The position numbers and the translations under genes are program-made. A stretch of DNA of 16,483 bases, taken from contig CAKUWM010000029.1 in the NCBI GenBank assembly GCA_934699305.1, forward strand, positions 1 through 16,483. The letters run 5' to 3'. This DNA is from an uncultured Saprospiraceae bacterium (lineage in GTDB: Bacteria > Bacteroidota > Bacteroidia > Chitinophagales > Saprospiraceae). The stretch's first letter is position 1. Every line of letters begins with the position of its first letter. This document shows positions 1-7,605 of the stretch, in pieces. The notes under the pieces are model-generated. The model saw only the letters and a program-made list of their open reading frames with translations. It had not been told where the DNA came from and did no database searches.

Positions 1-28
1 ATTTCTTATAACGTATTTCAAGCGTCAT
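1..28 (-). CDS. Possible 5' end of a downstream gene, cut by the window edge
   Basis: On the minus strand an ATG overlaps the end of the sensor kinase gene by 11 bases (ATGACGCTTGA) and stays open to the window edge, giving MTLEIRYKK. Kinases of the preceding type are often followed directly by an OmpR-type response regulator in Bacteroidota, so this could be its start. Only nine codons are visible, so neither the identity nor the existence of the gene can be settled here. Confidence 0.22.
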
Positions 29-1385
29 TTTGTTGCTTGTATGGAAAAGAAAGTGTAAAAGTGCTGCCTTTTCCTAGCTCAGATTTGACGGTGACACTGC
101 CTTTATGTGCCGTAATCATGTCTTTGACATAGCTTAATCCCAGCCCGAATCCCTTGACATCGTGGATATTGCCTGTAGTGACGCGGTAAAATTTGTCAAA
201 GATATGCTTTCGATGTTCTTTGTTCATGCCTATCCCCTTATCTGATATAATTACTTGTACGCCATGTTCGTCATTTTGGGTAGTCACCGTTATTTCCGGA
301 TATTCCGGCGAATATTTATTGGCATTATCCAATAGGTTGTGTACCATATTGGAGACATGAGTCAGGTCGCCCTGGATAAGATCTTGTGTTGCTTCGTAGA
401 AAGTTTCAATGTAGCCGTTTTTCTGTTCTACCTGTAAGTTGAGGTGTTCTACTGCAGTTTTAACGATTTCATTCAGGTGTATGTCCGTAATATTGAGTTT
501 TAGAACCTTTCGGTCTATTTGTGCCATCTGCAAGACTTTTTCCACCTGGTTGAGCATCCTGGTGTTTTCCTGTTTGATGATATCCACAAAGCGATGTATT
601 TTATCCGGATGTGTAATGATATTTGGATTAATGATACTATCACTGGATAGACTGATAGTCGCTATGGGAGTTTTAAACTCGTGTGTCATATTGCTGATAA
701 AGTCATTTTTCATCTTGGATAGCTTCTTTTGTGTCACTATCTCATAAATGGTAAATATGAAGGTAAACAGGATAATAGCCGTAAATAATATTGAACTCAA
801 CACGATGCCCCAGATGGGCCTAAATGATGACCGGTGAGGGAAATAAATCATGAGTTGTCCATGCTCAATACTGCCGCTATCATTGAAAATAGAAACTTTA
901 AACTTGGTATTATACAGGCCTTGATCCATATTATCATGATATACATTTTTATTAAAATTAGCTACCGCATAATAGTTGTTTAGAATGACAAAGCTTTTGG
1001 CAGATTTACTATATACGCCATAGGTATATTCATCTTGGATATTCTTATCTGCTAAAAATGTTTTGATATAATAATTAAGTTGCTTGACCTTAATACGCTC
1101 TGCTAAGCTGGTTTCGTTGAACATTCGTCTCAGACTTTCATATTCAAATTCATCAGCCATTGACTTGCTATTGGACTTGGTGCCGAAAGTTTTCTGATAC
1201 ATCCTATAGCGTTCATCGTTGCGGAGTTGATCTGCAACTTTGTTCAACACGTCAAAAACGTCTGTCTGAAACTTTTCCTCCGAAGACTGTATCGCACTTG
1301 AAATCCAATAATATTGTATGCCTGCTAATCCAAACAGCGCAATACTCATCAATGTTATCAGAATCCAAATAGTACTTTTCTTCAT
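18..1385 (-). CDS. Membrane-bound sensor histidine kinase (HisKA/HATPase_c)
   Basis: A 455-residue two-component sensor kinase that would autophosphorylate on a histidine and pass the phosphate to a response regulator. Membrane helix 1 is at about residues 5-27, an extracytoplasmic sensor region of about 160 residues follows, and helix 2 is at about 190-215. No HAMP domain is evident: helix 2 leads almost directly into the dimerisation and phosphoacceptor domain with the H-box SNMTHEFKTPIA (His235). The ATPase domain has an N-box LLDNANKYSPE (Asn354), a G1 box SDKGIGM (Asp382), an F-box FDKFYR and a G2 box KGFGLGL, so all catalytic motifs are intact. The periplasmic region is not of a type I recognise, so the signal is unknown. 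The gene points out of the window. Its regulator is probably just beyond base 1. It is transcribed away from the CHAT gene. Confidence 0.93.
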   Translation of the reverse strand: MKKSTIWILITLMSIALFGLAGIQYYWISSAIQSSEEKFQTDVFDVLNKVADQLRNDERYRMYQKTFGTKSNSKSMADEFEYESLRRMFNETSLAERIKVKQLNYYIKTFLADKNIQDEYTYGVYSKSAKSFVILNNYYAVANFNKNVYHDNMDQGLYNTKFKVSIFNDSGSIEHGQLMIYFPHRSSFRPIWGIVLSSILFTAIILFTFIFTIYEIVTQKKLSKMKNDFISNMTHEFKTPIATISLSSDSIINPNIITHPDKIHRFVDIIKQENTRMLNQVEKVLQMAQIDRKVLKLNITDIHLNEIVKTAVEHLNLQVEQKNGYIETFYEATQDLIQGDLTHVSNMVHNLLDNANKYSPEYPEITVTTQNDEHGVQVIISDKGIGMNKEHRKHIFDKFYRVTTGNIHDVKGFGLGLSYVKDMITAHKGSVTVKSELGKGSTFTLSFPYKQQNDA

Positions 1386-1449
1386 ACGAGCTTACTGCTA
1401 TTCAATAGTTGAAACAAATCTGTTTTGCTATCACCATCCAACCTTTATT

Positions 1450-1457
1450 CAAACGTA
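1450..1457 (-). promoter_or_regulatory. Candidate -7 promoter box of the sensor kinase gene
   Basis: On the minus strand this reads TACGTTTG, a perfect match to the Bacteroidota -7 consensus TAnnTTTG. The nearest upstream TTG (CAA at 1483-1485 on the plus strand) is 25 bases away, a little farther than the usual 17-23, so the -33 element is weak. A transcript from here would have a leader of roughly 55-60 bases before the ATG at 1385. Confidence 0.35.
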
Positions 1458-1692
1458 CATAAAAAAATTTATATCATACTATCAATCCGTAAAAATACAT
1501 TTCCATTTTATAATGTTAAGGTGTTGCACACAGATGATTAAAGGTACGAAATGTAGTTATTCTATTAGTAGGAATATTAACTTACATTATGCTTTAGACA
1601 AATTCGGAATTGTGCATCAAGACGTCCATTATTATCAGTACTCTCCGGTTTGGGAAAACTTCGATTGCGGAAGTCGAAATGAATGTTATACA

Positions 1693-1723
1693 TTGTATTT
1701 TATAGGAAGAATAACTATATTTG
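1693..1723 (+). promoter_or_regulatory. Candidate Bacteroidota promoter of the TPR-CHAT gene
   Basis: TTG at 1693-1695 is followed after 20 bases by TATATTTG at 1716-1723. This matches the -33 TTG / -7 TAnnTTTG consensus of Bacteroidota primary-sigma promoters at a normal spacing. Initiation would fall near 1730, giving a leader of about 78 bases before the ATG at 1808. Confidence 0.5.
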
Positions 1724-1807
1724 ATTTTCAAAAATCTAACATCTTATTACGACGAAAACAAATCTTAGAATACGGTAAATATTTCTTTAAGAAAAAACAA
1801 TTCTAAT

Positions 1808-2491
1808 ATGAGAATCATGCTATTGTTGATTATGTTAGCCTATAGTATCTATTTGCGGGCACAGAATGATGGCCTCGAAAAATCCTCTAATACGCCGGAT
1901 ACGAGTTACATCAATCATAACTTGATGAAAGTGTTACGAGGAATAGAGTCAGATAGCGCCATCCGCATAATATTGCATAACAATGATAGTATATTGGTCA
2001 TCAATCCAGGGTTAAAAGAAAATTATTCTTTTTATTCAAATTATTTGAGGCAAAAAACAAAGATTTATTTTCTTTTAGACGACATTGAAAAAGTCCTTGA
2101 AACTTGTGATAGTTCAGAGCGACTTCAACAAGCTTTTGCTCCTCAACCGTCCTTGCTTTCGGCTTTGATTTTAAAGGACAAATCTCAATGTTATTATTTG
2201 CTTGGAAATATGAAGGAAGCGGATATTTATACTTCAAAGTGTAAAAATATTTTCGAGCAATTGCCTAATTTTCAAGACTTGAGACAGTATCGGGATTTTC
2301 TGAGAGACATAGGGATTAATTATATTAATTTTAATAATATGAATGAGGCCAAAGCTATTCTGTCAACCCGATATAAATACATCCAAAACCAAATAAACAT
2401 TGACTCCTTGGAAACAGCTTCTGCTATTTCTGACATTGCCTTTGTTGAGTTAAGTATGGGTAATTACGAATACGCCTTGCAAAACTATTAA
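1808..2491 (+). pseudogene. Secreted TPR-CHAT protein, N-terminal part before a frameshift
   Basis: The first 227 codons begin with a signal peptide (MRIMLLLIMLAYSIYLRAQ, probable cleavage after the RAQ region). The following alpha-helical TPR-like segments have motifs such as YYLLGNMKEADIY, YINFNNMNEAKAIL and ELSMGNYEYALQNY. The frame then hits TAA at 2489-2491 in the middle of a TPR unit. The neighbouring frame, open from 2464, continues the same repeat (LLSAKSIIEHQ...) and runs on into the CHAT domain. The span 1808-4503 is 2696 bases, one short of a multiple of three, which fits a single lost base. Restoring one A to the AAAA run at 2481-2484 gives YALQKLLSAKS, a natural TPR sequence. I infer one ancestral gene of about 898 codons. 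As read here it would yield only a secreted fragment without the protease-like domain. Confidence 0.8.
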
Positions 2492-4503
2492 GTGCGAAGA
2501 GTATTATAGAACATCAACCTACCGAAAAGAAGACTTTTTTTTATTGGGATTTGATAAGGAATCTTGGCACTGGGTATAAATTGAGTGAAAAATTGGATAG
2601 TGCCCAATTTTACTTCTTACAATGTAATGAATTATCTGATGAAATAGCGTCAATTACTCCTGATCACAGAGCTTCAATTTGTCTTGAATTGGGAGTATTA
2701 TTTCTTGAAAAAAAACAATTCCCCCAAGCAAAGGAGAATTTAGAAAAAGCATTAGACCTGGTAAAAGCAGTGTTTGGGGAAGACCATCCCCTTTATTTCT
2801 ATGTGTTGGGTTTTCTTGGGCAGTATTATTTTGTAAATAACACTGACACATCTGATTCGGCTTACCGTATTTTTAATTTGATACAGCGAAGCTTCCTTCG
2901 AGATTTCCCTAAAGGATATTCCTATATGTCTATCGGCGAACAAGAAGCATACAAGGCAGATTTTGATGCTTCCGGCAATTTTCTTTTTACTATGATGGTG
3001 GATAAGACGGATGAAAATTATGCAGAATTATGTTACGACATCCTTTTGGCTAGAAAGAACTTGTTACTTAACTCTATCAAAAGGTTAAGGACACTTGCCA
3101 ATAGTGATGAAGGGCTTATGGAGCATTATCGTGCATTACAGAAAAGTAAACTACAATTGGCCAATGAAATTGTGGGAGAGGAACTAGATACTGTTGTTAT
3201 TGATTCATTGAAAGAGAGAATTGCTGCTTTTGAAAAAGCACTTGCCTATAACTTGTTGGATGATGATAGCTATCCGTTTGTACAAACTGAAGAGGTTAGG
3301 AACTCATTGCATTCTGTTGAGATATGCATCGAGTTTTTTAAATTCAAATATAAGAAAAGCCATCTATCTTTTGATGAAGTTCTTACTTATGCCGCTCTCA
3401 TCCTTGATAAAAACAGACAAAATGTGAAGATCATCAAATTATGTACTCAAGCTCAAATAGACTCAATAATTAAACAAGGAGGGGCATCAGATTTTGGTCT
3501 TTCCAACTTCATATATGGAAATGCTGATATTTATAACCTTATTTGGAAGCCATTGAGAGAATGTCTGGTTGGTAAAAAGAAGATTTATATTTCTACAGAT
3601 GGAACCCTTAGTCTCATTAATTTGCCGGCACTTCCCACAGATAATGGTTCTTTACTCAACGATAATTTTGATATAACGATCCTAAATTCTACTCAGGATA
3701 TCCTTTCCTTGAAAAGTACGGATCAAGTCAAGAATATCAATCCATCAGCAGAAATATATTTTGATATAAATTATTCAGAAGGAGTATCCGATGATATAAT
3801 ATTACAACAGTATAGAGACCATAATATAAATAATAACAATGCATCTATTGAAAGAGGAAATAGCAAGAAGAGCATTGAAAACACTAAGCAAGAGGGGCAA
3901 TTTATTTCCGAACAATTGAAAAAAGCAAAATGGAAAACAAGTTTGTTGGTGGGAGACAATGCTAATGAAAGTTATATTAAAAAATATGAATTCGGATCGG
4001 GCTTAACTTCTCCTTCTCTTATTCACTTTTCTACACATGGGTTCTTTTTTCCTCAAGAAAAAGAAAATAACATTAGCTTTCAAGAAAATAATGATCCACT
4101 AATAAGATCCGGTATTATAATGAGTAATCCGACTAATAATCAGGTTAAGCTGAGTGAAACCAGGAGTGATGGTTTTCTCACCGCTTTGGAAGTAAGTCAA
4201 TTGGATCTGAGCAATACCGATTTGGTTATTCTTTCAGGCTGTGAAACCGGCTTAGGCAATGTATATACATCGGAGGGGGTATATGGGTTGCGGCGAGCCT
4301 TTAAAATTGCCGGGGCAGATAAAATCATTCTTTCTTTATGGCAAGTCCCCGATTACCAGACGATGGAACTAATGAATCTATTTTATATCAATCTTATTTC
4401 CAACAAATTAAAGCCCAAAGAAGCGCTGCAAAATGCTCAGAAAACAATGCGAAAAAAGAAATATGAACCTTACTATTGGGCTGGCTTTTTAATTGTTGAA
4501 TAA
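2485..4503 (+). CDS. TPR-CHAT caspase-fold protein, C-terminal part after the frameshift
   Basis: This frame continues the broken N-terminal part. First come further TPRs, for example GVLFLEKKQFPQAKENLEKALDL split over two helices, then a helical linker. The last 200 or so residues form a CHAT domain (caspase HetF associated with TPRs). The predicted catalytic pair is visible: His in HFSTHGFFF (codon 4036-4038) and Cys in VILSGCETGLG (codon 4240-4242), with the conserved DGFLTALEVSQLDL between them and the terminal YYWAGFLIVE typical of the family. CHAT proteins are caspase-like peptidases or protein-interaction modules. Those with signal peptides and TPRs are common in Bacteroidota, but mostly uncharacterised. 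There is no ATG near the start of this frame (a TTG is at 2551), so independent translation is doubtful. Both active-site residues are intact, which suggests either a very recent mutation or a sequence error. It is convergent with the sensory operon, with a 36-base gap. Confidence 0.88.
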   Translation, partial: LLSAKSIIEHQPTEKKTFFYWDLIRNLGTGYKLSEKLDSAQFYFLQCNELSDEIASITPDHRASICLELGVLFLEKKQFPQAKENLEKALDLVKAVFGEDHPLYFYVLGFLGQYYFVNNTDTSDSAYRIFNLIQRSFLRDFPKGYSYMSIGEQEAYKADFDASGNFLFTMMVDKTDENYAELCYDILLARKNLLLNSIKRLRTLANSDEGLMEHYRALQKSKLQLANEIVGEELDTVVIDSLKERIAAFEKALAYNLLDDDSYPFVQTEEVRNSLHSVEICIEFFKFKYKKSHLSFDEVLTYAALILDKNRQNVKIIKLCTQAQIDSIIKQGGASDFGLSNFIYGNADIYNLIWKPLRECLVGKKKIYISTDGTLSLINLPALPTDNGSLLNDNFDITILNSTQDILSLKSTDQVKNINPSAEIYFDINYSEGVSDDIILQQYRDHNINNNNASIERGNSKKSIENTKQEGQFISEQLKKAKWKTSLLVGDNANESYIKKYEFGSGLTSPSLIHFSTHGFFFPQEKENNISFQENNDPLIRSGIIMSNPTNNQVKLSETRSDGFLTALEVSQLDLSNTDLVILSGCETGLGNVYTSEGVYGLRRAFKIAGADKIILSLWQVPDYQTMELMNLFYINLISNKLKPKEALQNAQKTMRKKKYEPYYWAGFLIVE

Positions 4504-4539
4504 AAGAATTTTTTTCCCTTTCAATACCGATACAACTCC

Positions 4540-5169
4540 TTACATATTATTAAGTAAATTAATGGCTTCAGTCTTATTAGACACTTGTAGCTTGTGATAA
4601 ATATTATGAATATGCTGTTTCACAGTTCCTATGGTAATATTTAGCTTTGAAGCAATTTCTTTATATAGCAGGCCTTTTGAAAGCAGTGTCAACAGTTCCT
4701 TTTCTCTATCTGAAATAGGCAAATCCGCTTCTTTGGTTGGAGTTGAAGCTTGTTGAAAATGGGATAGTATTCTACGGGCTATATTATGACTCATAGGGCT
4801 ACCGCCTTGATGAAGTTCACGGATACATTGTACGATTTTATTAGGTGATTCATCTTTGAGTAGATAACCTTTTGCGCCGGTTTTGATTGACTCGAATATT
4901 TTTTCGTCATCATCATACATAGTAAACATGCAGAATTGCATAGTGGGACATAAAGAAGTGAGATGTTTGATGGCGGTGAGACCATTGGCTCTTGGAAGTC
5001 CGATATCAACGATGCAGATATCAGCCGGATTTTTTGCTAGAAAAAGCATGGCATCTTCTGCATTATAATACACTTGATAGCAGTCCATATCTTCTTCGTC
5101 ATTGATTATTTCTGACAACATTTGGGCTACTTCTTTCAAGTCTTCAATGATCGCTACCTTGATTTTCAT
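4540..5169 (-). CDS. LuxR/NarL-type response regulator
   Basis: A 209-residue DNA-binding response regulator. The receiver domain (about residues 1-120) has the acidic pair Glu9/Asp10, the phosphoacceptor Asp55 in ICIVDIGLP, the switch Thr83 in CMFTMY and Lys105 in YLLKDES. The C-terminal LuxR helix-turn-helix (about 152-209) begins ISDREKELLTLLSKG and contains KEIASKLNITIGTVKQHI, the recognition region. All residues needed for phosphorylation and DNA binding are present. Its gene overlaps the upstream kinase gene by 26 bases, implying translational coupling, and it is the last gene of the minus-strand operon. The partner kinase is almost certainly the HisKA_3 protein just upstream, since the HisKA_3/LuxR pairing is the rule. 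Targets are unknown. The convergent CHAT gene or the operon itself are only positional candidates. Confidence 0.95.
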   Translation of the reverse strand: MKIKVAIIEDLKEVAQMLSEIINDEEDMDCYQVYYNAEDAMLFLAKNPADICIVDIGLPRANGLTAIKHLTSLCPTMQFCMFTMYDDDEKIFESIKTGAKGYLLKDESPNKIVQCIRELHQGGSPMSHNIARRILSHFQQASTPTKEADLPISDREKELLTLLSKGLLYKEIASKLNITIGTVKQHIHNIYHKLQVSNKTEAINLLNNM

Positions 5170-5962
5170 AGATATTTTGATTTAAAGGATATAAAATGAG
5201 GTAACACATTGCTTCGGGCTTCTTTTCAAAATGAATTGTTCCGCCAATTTTTTCCATTCGCTTTGACATATTGTAGATTCCATTGCCGGAATCTTTGCTA
5301 ATCTCAGGATTAAAGCCAATACCACCCACTTCTTCAATTTGGATTGTCAGGACAGAGTTGCAGTGTAAATTTACCACAAACTTCGACATCTGGCTATATT
5401 TTATAGCATTATGCAGGATTTCCTTTAAGATTAAAAACAGATTTCTTCGGATTTCGCCTGATATTGGATAGTCTAAACACTGGTCATCGATGTGAAATTC
5501 AAGATCCTTTCCATAATTTTCGAGATATTTGTATGCATAACGACGCATAAATCCTGCGAGATTGGCAATATCGTCGTACCTGCTATTCATTGTCCAGATA
5601 ATTTCTGACATATTGCCGACTAATTCCTTTGATTGATTTTCTATTTTCTTCAAAATCTCCAGACCCTCAAAGTGAGGAAATTTGGACTTTATTCGCTCTC
5701 CTAAATATATGATGGTGGTAAGACCGGAACCCAGGTCATCATGCATCTCGGTGGCTATTCTATTGCGCTCCAACTCAATTGCTTTTTGTCTTTCTATTAT
5801 CAATTTTTGTTCTTTCAACAAATTATCCCTATGTTCTATTTCATATTGGTTTTTCTTTTTTTGATAATTTAAAGCAAACCAAATCAATATGGTTGCTAAC
5901 AAAATCGGCATCACGAAGCTTACCAATATTATATAAAACCCTATATTACCTGCTTCAAACAT
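5144..5962 (-). CDS. Short membrane-anchored histidine kinase (HisKA_3, NarL/DesK type)
   Basis: A 272-residue kinase with one membrane helix (about 8-30) and almost nothing outside the cell, so it lacks a sensor domain of its own. A coiled-coil-like stretch (about 35-65) leads to the HisKA_3 phosphoacceptor motif ERNRIATEMHDDLGSGL with His74. The ATPase domain has the N-box LKEILHNAIKYS (Asn185) and a late glycine motif DSGNGIYNM. The G1 box is unusual: instead of a DxGxG core it reads IEEVGGIGF (about 209-217), with no Asp in the expected place and seemingly one extra residue. The reading frame is otherwise clean. The gene overlaps the preceding membrane-protein gene by 8 bases and the regulator gene by 26. 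I infer that it receives its signal from the membrane and secreted proteins encoded upstream. The kinase family is certain. Full ATPase competence is not. Confidence 0.93.
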   Translation of the reverse strand: MFEAGNIGFYIILVSFVMPILLATILIWFALNYQKKKNQYEIEHRDNLLKEQKLIIERQKAIELERNRIATEMHDDLGSGLTTIIYLGERIKSKFPHFEGLEILKKIENQSKELVGNMSEIIWTMNSRYDDIANLAGFMRRYAYKYLENYGKDLEFHIDDQCLDYPISGEIRRNLFLILKEILHNAIKYSQMSKFVVNLHCNSVLTIQIEEVGGIGFNPEISKDSGNGIYNMSKRMEKIGGTIHFEKKPEAMCYLILYPLNQNIYENQGSDH

Positions 5963-6596
5963 ATTGCTGTTGCTTTTCTGCCCGTTTCAAATATATTGTC
6001 GTTGTTAAGTATCCCAATACAAGAAAGATGTTTCCTATCCTTAACATTTGAGAATAAGCTCCACTAAATTGATTTGATATGATTAAATGATTGACAAATG
6101 TTATTATAGGAAATGCTGCTGTAAAAAATAAAAGTATGCCTAAATATGTAAATAAAAGTGGTCTATGAGCAATTGGCTTATATTCTTCAACCCGAATAAT
6201 GCGATAGGCATATCGTAGAATTAAAAAAATAGACAATATCATGCCTATGTTGTACATAGGACTTACACGACTCGTATAATCAACAAATAAAAATAAGACA
6301 AGAATGGAGACAATAAACCAACTGCCGGTTAAGTAGTAAATTAATTTTTTCTTTTCATTACCCAAGTTATTGGTCAACAGAAAGAAAATATAGAAAGAAG
6401 TGGTGAGAATGCAATAAATATTAGTGGTGAAAATTGTATTATGCCAAAAATATTTGGCAGTTTTGTTGATGACCAATTCAAAAAGCCCAACTGTCAGAAC
6501 CAAATAAAAAAAACCTTTATTGCTGGAATAAATACTCTTGCTATATATAATTAGATATAGCAAGAGTATTGTGATTAAATATTGATAAAAACTCAT
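5955..6596 (-). CDS. Seven-helix integral membrane protein of unknown family, probable sensor component
   Basis: A 213-residue, very hydrophobic protein rich in Tyr, Phe, Ile and Leu. Seven membrane segments can be placed at about 4-20, 28-44, 55-75, 84-104, 114-134, 147-173 and 186-205, and a short positively charged tail follows (LKRAEKQQQYV). No catalytic motif is visible. The layout recalls the 7TM sensor modules fused to kinases in other Bacteroidota proteins, but I recognise no exact family. It starts 4 bases after the stop of the secreted-protein gene and overlaps the kinase gene by 8 bases, so the genes are co-translated. Because the kinase lacks a sensor domain, the simplest inference is that this protein senses or transmits the signal in the membrane. 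A transport role cannot be excluded. Confidence 0.8.
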   Translation of the reverse strand: MSFYQYLITILLLYLIIYSKSIYSSNKGFFYLVLTVGLFELVINKTAKYFWHNTIFTTNIYCILTTSFYIFFLLTNNLGNEKKKLIYYLTGSWFIVSILVLFLFVDYTSRVSPMYNIGMILSIFLILRYAYRIIRVEEYKPIAHRPLLFTYLGILLFFTAAFPIITFVNHLIISNQFSGAYSQMLRIGNIFLVLGYLTTTIYLKRAEKQQQYV

Positions 6597-6600
6597 GGGA

Positions 6601-7203
6601 TTATTGTGGTGGGATTACGGTCGGACAATCATCAGGGCACAATTCACCCATGTTATAGATGTGATAGCTACCGGCATTATCTTTCAGGATTTCCTTTCTA
6701 TTTGAATTTGGATTATTCAACGTAGTAGGATCAATCCAATTTGCTTTATTTATGAAAGCAACTACCACAGATATCCTGCCTAAGTATTCAGTCTTAGTCC
6801 CAAGATAATTTCGTATCACCGAATTATTGGGGTCATAATAAACAAAGAAGATGGATATGTCGTAATTCTTGGATGATGACTGAACACTTGAAAGGACGGA
6901 GTCAAAGACGGAAGAATTAAATGTTACGAAGGCTGCTCTTGTTAAATCTACTGTTTTAGAAAAGTCTCGCAGTTGCATATTCGTAAAAGCATTCGTTAAT
7001 TCGTGGAAAACATCCAAAGACAAACGTGCATTTTCGATATTTTGGGTGACTCTTTCGCTTGAAAAGGTCGAATCTCCATATATGTGGATGAAATCATTTT
7101 TGACCGGCAATACCCTCAAAGGCTTTGCCTGACCGGCGTAATTGAAAAGTGTTGTAAATACAGTTACACACAGAAGGAAAGGTACAATGCGTTGCTTTTT
7201 CAT
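6601..7203 (-). CDS. Secreted protein of unknown family with a C-terminal CPDDC motif
   Basis: A 200-residue protein with a clear signal peptide (positive MKKQR, hydrophobic stretch, probable cleavage after AGQA near residue 26). The mature part has mixed alpha/beta character, with beta-like strands such as YDISIFFVYYD and YLGRISVVVAFINKANW. It ends in YNMGELCPDDCPTVIPPQ, where Cys189 and Cys193 are the only cysteines of the mature chain. The pair could form a disulfide or bind a metal outside the membrane. I recognise no family and no T9SS C-terminal sorting domain. It is the first gene of the operon, 4 bases ahead of the membrane-protein gene. Its position suggests a periplasmic or surface component of the same signalling system, such as a ligand binder or a modulator. 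That role is inference from context alone. Confidence 0.78.
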   Translation of the reverse strand: MKKQRIVPFLLCVTVFTTLFNYAGQAKPLRVLPVKNDFIHIYGDSTFSSERVTQNIENARLSLDVFHELTNAFTNMQLRDFSKTVDLTRAAFVTFNSSVFDSVLSSVQSSSKNYDISIFFVYYDPNNSVIRNYLGTKTEYLGRISVVVAFINKANWIDPTTLNNPNSNRKEILKDNAGSYHIYNMGELCPDDCPTVIPPQ

Positions 7204-7566
7204 GATGTTTTTTATTTTGTGAGAAATTGTTTGTTTAACATGTTGCTTAAATTTTTTATTGACGATTATATTAAGGGTTGGTTTTTTTATTACTTAATCC
7301 GCCTCATTTTTAGTTAAATTTTTATCCTCACTATACAAATATTATCAACCAATATATAAGCAATAAATTGCCTTGAAATTAATAATAAATTGCTTAATTA
7401 TGTATAAAAAATTTAATAATGTCAGACCCGATTCAAAAAGATATCCATTCAGGAGACGATAATAAAATATCGGAATAAAAATCCTTTGATTGAAAAGAAT
7501 TTCAACATAATCAACACATACATATTAAGGATGATATATCTTTTACATAATTTCCTTTGTCCTTTT

Positions 7567-7605
7567 AAATAGCTTCCCATAATTTCTGTTGTAGGGAAGC
7601 TATTT
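7567..7605. terminator. Strong 12-bp hairpin, terminator-like
   Basis: AAATAGCTTCCC (7567-7578) is followed after a 15-base loop by its exact complement GGGAAGCTATTT (7594-7605). The stem core is G+C-rich and ends in A/T, so the structure could act as an intrinsic terminator in either direction, although the T-tract is short. No annotated gene ends here on either strand, so it may close an unrecognised small transcript. Confidence 0.6.

Larger units (their letters stand above)
1386..1807. other. Divergent intergenic region between the kinase and the TPR-CHAT gene
   Basis: This 422-base stretch separates two divergent genes. It holds a good Bacteroidota-type promoter for the CHAT gene (1693-1723) and a candidate -7 box for the kinase (1450-1457). 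A plus-strand frame stays open through it and ends one base before the CHAT start. Its product from the ATG at 1513 (97 residues, rich in Tyr, Phe, Lys and Ile) resembles nothing I know, and the best promoter lies inside it. I therefore treat it as non-coding, though not with certainty. Confidence 0.5.

Noticed and set aside
439..747. 102-codon plus-strand ORF inside the sensor kinase gene
   Set aside because: It is antisense to conserved HisKA coding sequence, and its Cys/Leu/Ser-rich product is typical of a shadow frame.
2001..2237. 78-codon minus-strand ORF under the TPR region
   Set aside because: It lies opposite a well-supported coding region and has no recognisable features.
2464..2492. 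Programmed -1 frameshift in the CHAT gene
   Set aside because: No X XXY YYZ slippery heptamer in the right frame and no obvious downstream stem. An A-run indel is simpler.
7084..7317. 77-codon plus-strand ORF over the start of the secreted-protein gene
   Set aside because: It is mostly antisense to a convincing signal peptide, and the rest is AT-rich spacer.
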